A DNA stretch of 29,672 nucleotides from CAZWVR01 sp964637235 (GCA_964637235.1 CAZWVR010000021.1:1-29672), one strand, 5' to 3'. Numbered from the stretch's first letter, positions 1-7,916 are shown. Numbers and translations: made by a program. Notes: generated by a model not told the origin, from the letters alone.

Positions 1-458
1 TTGAAAATGTCCCGTACGTTTTTGATTAGCTCTGGCTTGTCCTTGCTTATGATAAGATCCAGATGCGAGGGCAGAAGTTCCAGAAACTGCTGCTGGAAAA
101 TGTCAAAAAACTTCTCTACCAGTTCCGGGGTGTAAAAGACCTGGTCTTTGTTCTGCTCCAACCAGTTTATGATTTTCTGCTCTACCTGCTGGATATTATC
201 GGCAAAAAAGCGATAATCAAACAAAAGCTCCACGAAGTCCGCGTGCAAAAAGAACCAATCCCTGCCTGCAAGCGTCTCCTTTGGGAAATGAGCGGTGATT
301 TGCTCCATCTGTATTTGCGTCTGGTAGATGACGCTGTGGACAAAGTCCTTGTAATTGCCTTTGATAAAACTCTGCACTTTTGCCAGAGCCTTTTTTATGA
401 GCTGTTCTCCGATTTTTCCAGTAATTTTTCCGGCAAGCATAGAAACAGGGTCAACCAT
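1..458 (-). CDS. Partial helical protein of unknown function, 5' end only
   Basis: An uninterrupted minus-strand frame runs from an ATG at 458 to the left edge of the window, giving 152 codons with no stop, so the gene continues outside. The product begins MVDPVSMLAGKITGKIGEQL and is predicted almost wholly alpha-helical, with many Gln, Lys, Phe and Leu residues and no signal peptide or membrane segment. I do not recognise the family. It could be the helical N-terminal region of a larger multidomain protein, but no catalytic motif is visible. Base composition is odd: sampled lines are about 40-52% GC with CTG/CAG-rich codon use, whereas most genes here are far more AT-rich. The frame stays open upstream of the ATG for some codons, so the start is not certain. 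The opposite strand also has a long open frame, but its composition and product look like an antisense shadow. Confidence 0.6.
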   Translation of the reverse strand, partial: MVDPVSMLAGKITGKIGEQLIKKALAKVQSFIKGNYKDFVHSVIYQTQIQMEQITAHFPKETLAGRDWFFLHADFVELLFDYRFFADNIQQVEQKIINWLEQNKDQVFYTPELVEKFFDIFQQQFLELLPSHLDLIISKDKPELIKNVRDIF

Positions 459-520
459 AATCCGCAGGTTAAATTTTAGGGAAAGATAGAAAATTTTTTC
501 AAAAAATAATTTCTTTAACC

Positions 521-720
521 GCCAGGACGCAAGGGAACGCAAAGAGGTGCCGTCGGGCATTCAGACACGTGGCAAAGCCGTTCAGAAAAAAACTCTCCCT
601 TGGTGAAGGGGGCTGGGGGGATTGACCGATTTGCCGTAAGGCAAAACCACTCCGAGCTGTGCGAGGACAGTCTATCCCTAACCCATGAATTCATTCGTGG
701 GAAACCGATTAGGGTTTCAC
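521..720. repeat. GC-rich composite intergenic repeat with stem-loops
   Basis: This stretch is much richer in G and C than its surroundings and is built of short structured blocks. A block near 521-546 (accgccaggacgcaaggg...) is followed by one near 594-620 (ctcccttggtgaagggggct). The last is a strong stem-loop at 676-714. In it CCCTAA (676-681) pairs with TTAGGG (709-714), and CCCATGAAT (682-690) pairs with ATTCGTGGG (693-701) across a 2-base loop with one G-T wobble. These blocks resemble dispersed intergenic repeats of environmental bacterial genomes. That resemblance is recognition from memory, not a search. The stop codon of the neighbouring peptidase gene lies inside the outer stem. Confidence 0.55.
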
Positions 721-1791
721 ACAATTAAGACAAAGCTTATTTCTTATCTCCTGCGGGATTGCATTTATATTTACTAAAAAAGAAATTGTTTTTGCTTCGA
801 AATAAGGCTCTCTAATAAATAGATATCCTTGTCCATCCCCCCTTTTGCCCCAAGAGTTTTTCAAAAGATAAAACAAATTTCCACTTTTGTCTTTTCCATA
901 TCCTATTACGTGCATAACGTGGTCGTCAGTTGTTTGATATGTATCATATTCCGTTTGTCTGAATTTCCATGGATCAGCTTTCATTTTAGAATTCTTATAC
1001 CTTGATAATTTTACAACAGAGCGATAAGTATTAAATCCCGGTTCACTAATATCCATAAGAGCAGAAATAGAATAACCACTATTAAGAGCGGTATCAATAA
1101 TAGTTTTAAACTCTGAAAAAGTGACGTTCCAAGATATAGTTTTATCCCAGTTGTAAATTAAGGGTATTATTGAAGGTTTATAAAGCGGCAAAAATGGAAA
1201 AGAAGTTATTTGTATGTATTGAGAAGGGTCAAATTTTAAGACATTTTGCATAAATTCTTTCGGTGTATATTTTTTGTTTCTATAATAGACATATTCAGGA
1301 GGAGTGCCCAAATATTTATTCAAAATTTTTTTATAACCGTCCATCCAATTTTGTGAAATTTTTTTCAATTTAACAATAGAATCCAAATAAGCATGCAATT
1401 TCCGTATCATAGGTTTTGAATCATATATTGTAAAAGGATAATCATTTTCTCTGACAATACCATATTTTTGGGCTAAATGTATTACATCAATGGGAGACCC
1501 GCCCCAGTCAAAAATCATTTTTCCATGCCAACGGACATAATCAATAGCTTTTTCAACGTATGAGTAATACATAAAATAGGCTTCCGAAAGATTGTATTTT
1601 TTACCAGTTTGTCTAAGTAATTCCGATTCAATAAAAGATATTCCAGAAAAATCCCAACACGTACCAGTGTACTTCTGATTTTTAATGCTTGTATGAGGAA
1701 TAACTTTAACTTTTTTAATTTGATCAAATGATTGAGAATAAAGCAATAACGAAAAAAATAACATGAATAAAATCAATACAAATCTTTTCAT
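709..1791 (-). CDS. Secreted C1B-type (bleomycin hydrolase-like) cysteine peptidase
   Basis: A 360-residue protein with a Sec signal peptide at about 1-20 (hydrophobic LILFMLFFSLLLYSQ). The papain-fold catalytic set is complete: oxyanion-hole Gln39 and Cys45 in NQKYTGTCWDFSG, His291 in DDHVMHVIGYG, and Asn312 in LLKNSWG. The long insert between the Cys and His halves and the TGTCW motif fit the C1B (bleomycin hydrolase/PepC) branch better than classical papain. Unlike cytoplasmic bleomycin hydrolase it is exported. No C-terminal sorting domain is present, so it is probably periplasmic or released. It stands alone, transcribed divergently from efp with a 117-bp gap in between. Its last codons (NCVKP-stop) lie inside a structured intergenic repeat, so the native C-terminus may have been altered by the repeat. 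The substrate is unknown. Confidence 0.85.
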   Translation of the reverse strand: MKRFVLILFMLFFSLLLYSQSFDQIKKVKVIPHTSIKNQKYTGTCWDFSGISFIESELLRQTGKKYNLSEAYFMYYSYVEKAIDYVRWHGKMIFDWGGSPIDVIHLAQKYGIVRENDYPFTIYDSKPMIRKLHAYLDSIVKLKKISQNWMDGYKKILNKYLGTPPEYVYYRNKKYTPKEFMQNVLKFDPSQYIQITSFPFLPLYKPSIIPLIYNWDKTISWNVTFSEFKTIIDTALNSGYSISALMDISEPGFNTYRSVVKLSRYKNSKMKADPWKFRQTEYDTYQTTDDHVMHVIGYGKDKSGNLFYLLKNSWGKRGDGQGYLFIREPYFEAKTISFLVNINAIPQEIRNKLCLNCVKP

Positions 1792-1867
1792 AACTCTTTT
1801 TTTGGTTGAATAAAAATAATAAAATTTTAACTAATAATCTCACAAATAAAATGAAGTCAAAAAACCA

Positions 1868-1897
1868 TTGATAATTTATAAAAAATTACTATGTTTG
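1868..1897 (+). promoter_or_regulatory. Bacteroidota-type promoter for efp
   Basis: TTG at 1868-1870 and TATGTTTG at 1890-1897 are separated by exactly 19 bp. This is a full match to the Bacteroidota -33/-7 pattern (TTG, TAnnTTTG). The start of transcription would fall near 1901-1904, only about 5-8 nt before the efp ATG at 1909, so the message would be nearly leaderless. Confidence 0.7.
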
Positions 1898-1908
1898 CCT
1901 AAAAAATT

Positions 1909-2472
1909 ATGGCAACAACATCTGATATCAGAAACGGGTTAACAATTGTATTAAATGGAGAACTTTATCGTATAATAGAATTTTTACATGTAAAGCCGGG
2001 TAAAGGAAGTGCCTTTGTACGAACTAAATTAAAAGGTATCACTAATGGAAAAGTAATCCAGCATACTTTCCCTGCTGGTTCTCGCATAGAAATAGCATCT
2101 GTTGAAGCACGACCACACCAATTTTTATACAAAGATGATATGGGCTATCACTTTATGAATATGAATACCTATGAACAAATATCTCTACCAGAGGAACAAA
2201 TAGATGGATATGAATTTTTAAAAGAAGGAGAAAATGTTATGATAATTTTTCATGCCGATACAGAAACACCTTTATATGCGGAGGTACCGCAACATGTTAT
2301 TTTAGAAGTTACATATACAGAACCGGGAGTAAAAGGTGATACTGCAACAAATGCACTTAAACCAGCCACATTAGAAACAGGTACAACTATAAAAGTTCCA
2401 TTATTTATAAAAAAAGGCGACAAAATAAAAGTGGACACCAGAAAAAAAGTCTACATTGAAAGAGCAAAATAG
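1909..2472 (+). CDS. efp: Translation elongation factor P
   Basis: A 187-residue protein with the three-domain length and sequence of EF-P. It relieves ribosome stalling at consecutive prolines by binding between the P and E sites. The N-terminal KOW-like domain carries the tip loop KPGKGSAFVRTK with the modifiable Lys32. The OB domains II and III follow, with the family signature near TYTEPGVKGDTATNALKPA and the C-terminal stretch KVPLFIKKGDKIKVDTR. No modification gene (epmA, epmB, ymfI) lies in this window. The ATG at 1909 sits directly behind a consensus promoter. The stop codon lies 17 nt inside the following phosphatase gene, so the two are likely translationally coupled. Confidence 0.97.
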   Translation: MATTSDIRNGLTIVLNGELYRIIEFLHVKPGKGSAFVRTKLKGITNGKVIQHTFPAGSRIEIASVEARPHQFLYKDDMGYHFMNMNTYEQISLPEEQIDGYEFLKEGENVMIIFHADTETPLYAEVPQHVILEVTYTEPGVKGDTATNALKPATLETGTTIKVPLFIKKGDKIKVDTRKKVYIERAK

Positions 2473-3718
2473 TACACATAAACTTAGAAAAAGCCTAAAA
2501 TATTGCAATAACAAGTTAAAAAGCCTATTAGACATAACCTTGGCAATAAATAGTAATTTGCCAATAAGTAAATTATTATCCTTTTATTACAAAATACTTG
2601 TAAAAGAACTCAATATACCTAAATTTGTCCTTTTTTGGCACTATAAAAATAAATGGAGAGTCATTATAAAATCCCACGTAGATAAATCTGAATATGAAAA
2701 AATAAATGTAGAAAAGGACTTAATACGGTTTAAAGATATTGAAATTGTTCTTTCACATTCGGATTTGAATATAAGCTTTGACTTTATTATTCCCATAAAA
2801 CAACACAGCAAAACAGTAGCATTTCTTTTAATAGGTGATATCAGCGAGGGGCTTGGCATAAGTCCTTCGCTGAAAAACCTACAATTTGTACAAACGCTGA
2901 CCAATATAATAATAGTTGCAATTCAGAACAGAATATTAGTATTAAAAGCTATTAAAGAGGAACAAATGAAAAAAGAAATGGAAACAGCTGCTGAAATCCA
3001 AAAAATGCTCATACCAAATAAAGAAGATTACCCCAAGGTCAGCGGATTATCAGTAGAGGGATTTTATCTTCCGCATTTTGAAGTAGGCGGAGACTTCTAT
3101 GATATCATAAAAATTTCAAAAAACGAATACTTCTTCGTAATTGCAGATGTCTCTGGTAAAGGAGTATCTGCTGCATTACTAATGGCAAATCTCCAAGCAA
3201 ACCTCCGTTCCTTAGTCTATAACAAAAATAAAACAAACATAGAAGAACTCATAATTGAATTAAACCGAATAGTAAATAAAATAGCTGATGGCGACCGCTT
3301 TATTACTATGTTTATAGCAAAATACAACGCATTAAAAGGCAGACTTATATATGTAAATGCAGGACACCCTGCCCCATTATTATACAATAGTCGCACTAAA
3401 AATATTCGAGAACTTACAGAAGGTTGCCCGGGTATCGGTATGCTTAAACATATTGAAAATATCAAGGTAGGAAAAATAAAAATTAAAACAAAATCAAAAC
3501 TGCTCTGCTTTACTGACGGCTTCTATGAACCATTGCTAATAAATGAAAAAACTGCTAAAATAATCAAAGATATACTTAAATCGCCAATATCAATAGAAGA
3601 TACTGTGGCTTCAATCGTAAAAAATTTAAATATCTCCCGAGAAAATAAAATTTTTAACGACGACGTTTCTATTTTAGGCATAGAATTCAGTCCATTTTTC
3701 AGTTGGACAAACTTCTAA
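2456..3718 (+). CDS. GAF-like/SpoIIE-type PP2C serine phosphatase (RsbU-like)
   Basis: A 420-residue signalling protein. Residues about 20-160 look like a degenerate GAF-type sensory domain, residues 160-185 form a short helical linker ending in the typical TAAEIQKMLIP, and 195-412 form a PP2C/SpoIIE phosphatase. The metal-binding acidic residues are visible: Asp213 in EVGGDFYD, Asp231 in ADVSGKG, Asp354 in CFTDGFYEP, and Asp402-403 in NDDVSILGIE. NAGHPAPLLY is also family-typical. Such enzymes dephosphorylate anti-sigma-factor antagonists in partner-switching systems, but no STAS or HPK partner is encoded here. The reading frame starts with TTG at 2456, overlapping efp by 17 nt. The next Met is at residue 171, inside the linker, so TTG or another non-ATG start is needed. 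The DUF4476 gene follows after 10 nt. Confidence 0.85.
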   Translation: MKEQNSTHKLRKSLKYCNNKLKSLLDITLAINSNLPISKLLSFYYKILVKELNIPKFVLFWHYKNKWRVIIKSHVDKSEYEKINVEKDLIRFKDIEIVLSHSDLNISFDFIIPIKQHSKTVAFLLIGDISEGLGISPSLKNLQFVQTLTNIIIVAIQNRILVLKAIKEEQMKKEMETAAEIQKMLIPNKEDYPKVSGLSVEGFYLPHFEVGGDFYDIIKISKNEYFFVIADVSGKGVSAALLMANLQANLRSLVYNKNKTNIEELIIELNRIVNKIADGDRFITMFIAKYNALKGRLIYVNAGHPAPLLYNSRTKNIRELTEGCPGIGMLKHIENIKVGKIKIKTKSKLLCFTDGFYEPLLINEKTAKIIKDILKSPISIEDTVASIVKNLNISRENKIFNDDVSILGIEFSPFFSWTNF

Positions 3719-3728
3719 AATTACGAAT

Positions 3729-4469
3729 ATGAAAAAATTATCTATACTGCTATTATTTCTACCAATACTGAGTTGGGCTCAATTTAGTTCAGATTTTGTT
3801 ATATATTCAGCTGATAATCTGGGCTTTATATTAGTATTCAACCAAAGTCGCATAAACGCCCAATATCAAAATAAAATAGTGCTTTCAGACGTGCCAGCTG
3901 GCGAATATCCAGTAGAAATATATTTTTCAGACCCTAAATATTCGCCAATATATTATATGGTGCAAATACCTAATAGTTCTATGGCTATTTTCCGAATAGA
4001 ACCAGTAGGTTATAGCAATACTCATATATTGAAGCTACAAAATACAATACTTTATAGTTCTTCGTCATATATTCAACCACCACAACCTGCTGTAAGACAA
4101 CCATATCCATTTATACCGCAAAATGGAGGTTCATTGCAGCAACCCCCTCCCCCTCCTAATTATGACCAATACTGCATCCCCGTCTCTGATGCAGAGTTCG
4201 CAAATATTCTGGCTAATTTAAAAGCAGAAGCATTTGACGACTCCCGCCTCAACCTCGCTAAACAAATCGTCAGCTCTAAATGCCTGACTTCAATACAAAT
4301 AAAAAATATACTTGAACTATTTAGTTTTGACGATACTAAATTACAATTCGCTGAATATGCTTATGATTACGTCTATGATCCCGAAAATTACTACATTATA
4401 AATTCAAGCTTCTCTTTTGACAGCAATAAACAAAAATTAATTCAATATATACAACAACATAAAAGATGA
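3729..4469 (+). CDS. Exported DUF4476 protein
   Basis: A 246-residue protein with a signal peptide (MKKLSILLLFLPILSWAQ, cleavage near residue 18). The N-terminal part (about 20-105) is a small beta-rich domain. A low-complexity Pro/Gln linker follows at about 112-142, including a run of five prolines. The C-terminal domain (about 150-246) matches DUF4476: ISDAEF-like start, FDDSRLNLAKQIV, CLTSIQIKNILELFSFDD, KLQFAEYAYDYVYDPENYY and a final FDSNKQKLIQYI. DUF4476 is a Bacteroidota family without known biochemistry. The stop overlaps the start of the OmpH/Skp gene by 4 nt, so the two are co-transcribed, and an envelope role is plausible by context only. Confidence 0.85.
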   Translation: MKKLSILLLFLPILSWAQFSSDFVIYSADNLGFILVFNQSRINAQYQNKIVLSDVPAGEYPVEIYFSDPKYSPIYYMVQIPNSSMAIFRIEPVGYSNTHILKLQNTILYSSSSYIQPPQPAVRQPYPFIPQNGGSLQQPPPPPNYDQYCIPVSDAEFANILANLKAEAFDDSRLNLAKQIVSSKCLTSIQIKNILELFSFDDTKLQFAEYAYDYVYDPENYYIINSSFSFDSNKQKLIQYIQQHKR

Positions 4470-4978
4470 AAACTATGAAAAAACTCGGCATTTTACTGTT
4501 ATTAGCAATGTTTTCGCTGTATTCATTCGGTCAAAAAACAGCATTTATTAACACAGACACAATTTTTAGTAAATTACCACAAATGCAAGAAGCTCAAAAA
4601 AAACTCGGTGATTTCCTAAAACAAGTTCAAACTGAACTAAACGATATGCAAAAGGAATATCAACAAAAAGTATCTGATTATCAGAATAGTAAAGATACTT
4701 TGGATAAATTTATAGCTGACAAAAAATTAGAGGAAATCAAAGATTTAGACAAAAAAATACAAAATTTTAAAGTTCAAGCACAAACTCAGTATCTGCAAAT
4801 GCAAAAGGAATTACTAAACCCAATAGAAGAGAATTTTAAAAAAGCTGTTGAAAAAGTAGCTAAGAAAAAAGGCTATACTTCTGTTATTCAAATAACACCG
4901 CAAATTATATACTACGATAAAAAATACGATATTACAGATTTAGTTCTTAAAGAAATGGGCGTAAATAGTAAAAAATGA
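4466..4978 (+). CDS. OmpH/Skp family periplasmic chaperone
   Basis: A 170-residue protein with a signal peptide (to about residue 22, SLYSFGQ). The mature part opens with the family-typical KTAFINTDTIFSKLPQMQEAQKKL and continues as a long Lys/Gln-rich amphipathic coiled coil (about 45-140). It closes with a beta-strand segment, SVIQITPQIIYYDKKYDITDLVLKEMG. This is the layout of Skp, which holds unfolded outer-membrane proteins during transit of the periplasm. The first ATG overlaps the stop of the DUF4476 gene (ATGA). A second ATG at 4475 would give a signal peptide of more ordinary length and is an alternative start. The partner bamA gene, often adjacent in other genomes, is not seen here. 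Confidence 0.88.
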   Translation: MKTMKKLGILLLLAMFSLYSFGQKTAFINTDTIFSKLPQMQEAQKKLGDFLKQVQTELNDMQKEYQQKVSDYQNSKDTLDKFIADKKLEEIKDLDKKIQNFKVQAQTQYLQMQKELLNPIEENFKKAVEKVAKKKGYTSVIQITPQIIYYDKKYDITDLVLKEMGVNSKK

Positions 4979-5046
4979 ATTATGTAATTCACTGAAAATA
5001 AAGCTATTTACAAAGCCAATTAAATCTATTACATCAAAATCTTTAA

Positions 5047-5811
5047 ATGCTCAATAGAAATCAAATTATACAGCGTTTAAATAAATATATTAAATACAAA
5101 AAATTTAATACTAAAATCTGCTGGCACCTTTCAAATGCATTGAATTCATTAAAAAATAAAAATTACAATAAAGCATTTAAAGCATTGGCTTTTGCTTATT
5201 ATCTAAGTGGAAAAAATCCTGAAATAAAAATACTGTTAAACTCACTAACACATATTACTAAGTCAATTGAACTTATGCATTATTATCTGACATTAGCTGC
5301 ATTGAAAAAGAATTATTTATCGGAATCTGTAAAAACTATTGCCAAAGAGCTCTTAAAAGTGTATAAATTTTACTTTAAATATAAACGCATATATGAACAA
5401 CTAAACAAGCAGTTGAATAATAATAAAACAATTTCTGAAAAAACTACTAAAAAACATAAACTGGCAAAAGAAAAACTAATTTTTTATAATAACTTATCAA
5501 CTGAACTTTTAAAACTTAAACAAGAATTTGAATATAAGGAAATAATAGAAAAGAATGCAGCTCAAATAAATCCAATAATAGAAAATATATATGCAGAAGG
5601 GTATATTGCCCAAATGAGCAAGCAAGAATATGAGGATTTTATTCAGGAGCAGAAAAATTACATAAAATTTTTGAAGGAATATACCAATAAAATCAACAAA
5701 ACCTCTAATACAGATATTTACAATAAACTAATAGAAGATTTCAAAAACAAAAAACAAAACTTCTCTAAAATAAAAAATCAAACTCCCCACCCCTTTAACG
5801 GTGGGGAGTAA
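5047..5811 (+). CDS. Hypothetical Lys/Asn-rich helical protein
   Basis: A 254-residue basic, strongly alpha-helical protein without a signal peptide or membrane segment. The N-terminal half (about 15-110) has TPR-like spacing (ALNSLKNKNYNKAFKALAFAYYLSG), which suggests a helical-repeat scaffold. Residues about 115-240 look like a coiled coil. I do not recognise a family and assign no function. It lies 68 nt behind the OmpH/Skp gene on the same strand and may belong to the same transcript. The last residues (TPHPFNGGE) are encoded by a perfect 10-bp stem-loop that also contains the first base of the stop codon, so the tail is probably repeat-derived. Confidence 0.6.
   Translation: MLNRNQIIQRLNKYIKYKKFNTKICWHLSNALNSLKNKNYNKAFKALAFAYYLSGKNPEIKILLNSLTHITKSIELMHYYLTLAALKKNYLSESVKTIAKELLKVYKFYFKYKRIYEQLNKQLNNNKTISEKTTKKHKLAKEKLIFYNNLSTELLKLKQEFEYKEIIEKNAAQINPIIENIYAEGYIAQMSKQEYEDFIQEQKNYIKFLKEYTNKINKTSNTDIYNKLIEDFKNKKQNFSKIKNQTPHPFNGGE
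5782..5809 (+). terminator. Perfect 10-bp stem-loop at a gene end, possible terminator
   Basis: ACTCCCCACC (5782-5791) pairs perfectly with GGTGGGGAGT (5800-5809) across an 8-base loop. It lies at the end of the 5047-5811 frame and in front of the convergent rpsU gene. There is no T-run directly behind it on either strand, so termination activity is uncertain. It may instead be an inserted palindromic repeat. Confidence 0.5.
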
Positions 5812-5844
5812 TTATAGGCAATTATCGTAAATGCAATAGTGAAA

Positions 5845-6030
5845 TTATCTATTTTTCAATCGTTGTATATAAATAGCACGTTTAATTTGCTCTCTACGGC
5901 GTTCCGAAGGCTTTTTATAAGCTTGACGCTCGCGAATTTCTCGCAAAATGCCTGCTTTTTCAAATTTACGTTTAAATCTTTTTAAAGCCTTGTCAATACT
6001 TTCACCTTCTTTTACTTTTACTATCAGCAT
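5845..6030 (-). CDS. rpsU: Ribosomal protein bS21
   Basis: A 61-residue basic protein that is close to full length for the Bacteroidota form of bS21. It shows the family pattern MLIVKVKEGESIDKALKRFKRKFEKAG, then REIRERQAYKKPSERRREQIKRA. It sits on the 30S platform near the 3' end of 16S rRNA. In Bacteroidota, bS21 with bS6 and bS18 is reported to help hide the anti-Shine-Dalgarno sequence, and rpsU of Flavobacterium carries an SD for autoregulation. Here the sequence just before the ATG (aaaaaacaaaacaat) shows no such SD. A consensus promoter lies 37 nt upstream. Confidence 0.95.
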   Translation of the reverse strand: MLIVKVKEGESIDKALKRFKRKFEKAGILREIRERQAYKKPSERRREQIKRAIYIQRLKNR

Positions 6031-6066
6031 ATTGTTTTGTTTTTTACATTTTTGATTTTAGCGTGG

Positions 6067-6098
6067 CAAAGATAAAACATTTTATTTAAAAAAATCAA
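6067..6098 (-). promoter_or_regulatory. Bacteroidota-type promoter for rpsU
   Basis: Read on the minus strand, TATCTTTG (6074-6067) is a full TAnnTTTG match and TTG (6098-6096) lies 21 bp upstream of it. The -33 element overlaps the stop codon of the protease gene at 6095-6097. A leader of about 30 nt would precede the rpsU ATG. Confidence 0.65.
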
Positions 6099-7909
6099 TT
6101 TTTTACAATTTTTTTATTCCATATACCATTTTCTGTTGTAATTCTTACAATATATACGCCAGTAGGTAAATTATTTATATAAAGTCTATTGCTTCCATTA
6201 AGAGTTCCTGCCCTCAGAATTTTTCCATTTAAATTAAATATCTGATATAATGCATTTTGTGGGGCAAAAATATCAATATAATCATATGCTGGATTAGGAG
6301 TAATAATAATATTTTTGCCAGAGGGGATACCCGTAGAAGTAAAATAAAGATCAGCAATAAGTACAGTATCAGCAATTGAATAAGTTGCGCTATAATTTAT
6401 GCCATCAGCAGAAACTTGCAAAGGTATATTTTGGGTATTCGGAGAATAGTCTGTAAATATTACAGCTCCGTCTTTATCTGTTGTTTGAGTCTGAGACCCA
6501 AAAGATACCAAAGCTCCTTGCAAAGGTTTATTATCGCGATATATATGAAATACTGCACCCAGATTTTGAGGATTATATATTTTACCCAAAGCTTTTATTG
6601 TAAAATTTCCAGAATTCTGATATCCTGAGGGGTCTTGATAATAATAAAAATCTTGCCATTGAGAACCATCGTAATAATAACTTTCGTCAGGATTAGCACT
6701 TGAACGGACTAACACAGGATTTTTAAGCTGCCCTTTTGGATAATCCATAAGAACATCAATAGTTGAAGTTCTATCGTATGGCTGTCCACCATGCGAGAGG
6801 TAAAGATATACATAAAAATCCATACCATCGTGTAATTTTACCGGGAGCTTCAAATCAATAGTATGAAAACCTCTGTGAGCTATATAACCGGATTGTTTTG
6901 TAAGTAAATAAGAGGGTGTATCTACAAAATTTTTATATATTTTTACGGTATAATCTACACTATCAGCAGCAGTAAAAAAGCTTACAGATTTTATCCATAT
7001 TTCCTCTCTGCTATGGAAATGATTCATAGCTTGTGTAATATCAGTTTTAGTATCACGCCAACCGTGATAATCGTGATAATAAACAATATCATAATCAAAG
7101 GGGACTGTATTATGGAAAGATACAGCACCCATAAAAGGTTCACGGCAAGCCCATTTATCATAATAAGATATCCAGAAATAGCCATTAAGACCCCAATCTG
7201 ACCCCCAGCTATTTTTACATAACCAAGCTCCCGGATGAGGAGCAGCCGGCACATTATGATTATCGTCCCAACCTACAATAGCTATTGAATGATTAGGTAA
7301 ATGATTATCTGTCGGTGGTTGATAATGATTGTAATTATTGTCTATGAATGCATAGTCATAGTACATACAAGTAGCGACAGCTCCGTATGTCATTATAGCT
7401 TTTTTAATACTATCAATGCCATTAAGGGAGTCGTCCATAGTGAACCATTCCACATCTCGTGGATAATAATAATGGAAAGAAGTATCGGAAAATGGAGGTG
7501 GATTATCATAAGATTGTCCATCAACTTCCCTTACAAAGCCATCACCACGAGAGAAATATGCACTTGCTACAAGATAGTCACCTCCCATATGGACTTCCAA
7601 TCCTTCGTTATTATTATAAGGGTTTTCCAAATCTGCATTGTAATACTGATTAAAACCGTTCCACCAATCTAAGTGGTATTCAGCAAGATTAGGTTGACCG
7701 GTTTCGCCGTTATTTTGCCAATTTCCATTTATTAGAAGATTGCTCTCAATAGAAGCAACTGTGCCATGAGCCCAACAAGTTCCGCCCTGCTGATTTTTTA
7801 CGCTTGTGACATATCCAGAATCGCGCAGGTCATAACTTGAAGGTATCTGTTGCGCAAGAAGATAAAACCACATTAAAGTAAAAATCAGAAAAAATAAAGA
7901 TGTTTTCAT
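6095..7909 (-). CDS. T9SS-exported papain-family (C1) cysteine protease
   Basis: A 604-residue secreted protease when started at the ATG at 7909. That start begins a normal signal peptide (MKTSLFFLIFTLMWFYLLAQ). An upstream in-frame start at 7945 lies inside the preceding gene and gives no signal peptide. Residues about 22-260 are a papain domain with Cys45 (NQQGGTCWAHG), His207 (LPNHSIAIVGW) and Asn233 (CKNSWGSDWG). Residues about 265-445 resemble the lectin-like domain that follows papain domains in related exported peptidases (YYHDYHGW). Residues 450-520 form an Ig-like beta domain (GALVSFGSQTQTTDKDG). Residues about 532-604 are a type A T9SS sorting domain (ITPNPAYDYIDI, LPTGVYIVRI, KKIVKN end). 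It should therefore be cell-surface or extracellular. It starts 7 nt behind the response regulator gene, so they share a transcript. Confidence 0.9.
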   Translation of the reverse strand: MKTSLFFLIFTLMWFYLLAQQIPSSYDLRDSGYVTSVKNQQGGTCWAHGTVASIESNLLINGNWQNNGETGQPNLAEYHLDWWNGFNQYYNADLENPYNNNEGLEVHMGGDYLVASAYFSRGDGFVREVDGQSYDNPPPFSDTSFHYYYPRDVEWFTMDDSLNGIDSIKKAIMTYGAVATCMYYDYAFIDNNYNHYQPPTDNHLPNHSIAIVGWDDNHNVPAAPHPGAWLCKNSWGSDWGLNGYFWISYYDKWACREPFMGAVSFHNTVPFDYDIVYYHDYHGWRDTKTDITQAMNHFHSREEIWIKSVSFFTAADSVDYTVKIYKNFVDTPSYLLTKQSGYIAHRGFHTIDLKLPVKLHDGMDFYVYLYLSHGGQPYDRTSTIDVLMDYPKGQLKNPVLVRSSANPDESYYYDGSQWQDFYYYQDPSGYQNSGNFTIKALGKIYNPQNLGAVFHIYRDNKPLQGALVSFGSQTQTTDKDGAVIFTDYSPNTQNIPLQVSADGINYSATYSIADTVLIADLYFTSTGIPSGKNIIITPNPAYDYIDIFAPQNALYQIFNLNGKILRAGTLNGSNRLYINNLPTGVYIVRITTENGIWNKKIVKN

Positions 7910-7916
7910 GGTATTT

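Noticed and set aside
63..479. A 138-codon plus-strand open frame at the left edge
   Set aside because: The opposite strand is open over the whole segment with a more plausible start and helical product; the plus-strand product is unusually hydrophobic and looks like an antisense translation.
515..724. A 69-codon minus-strand frame with SIPPAPFTKGEF
   Set aside because: It lies in the GC-rich structured repeat and translates hairpin blocks; such Pro-rich products are typical of translated intergenic repeats, not genes.
4976..4991. TGAATT-ATGT-AATTCA hairpin after the OmpH/Skp gene as a terminator
   Set aside because: The stem is only 6 bp and entirely AT-rich apart from one pair, with no T-run behind it.
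6031..6050. A Shine-Dalgarno site for rpsU autoregulation as described in Flavobacterium
   Set aside because: The bases before the ATG are A/C/T-rich without a GGAG-like motif.
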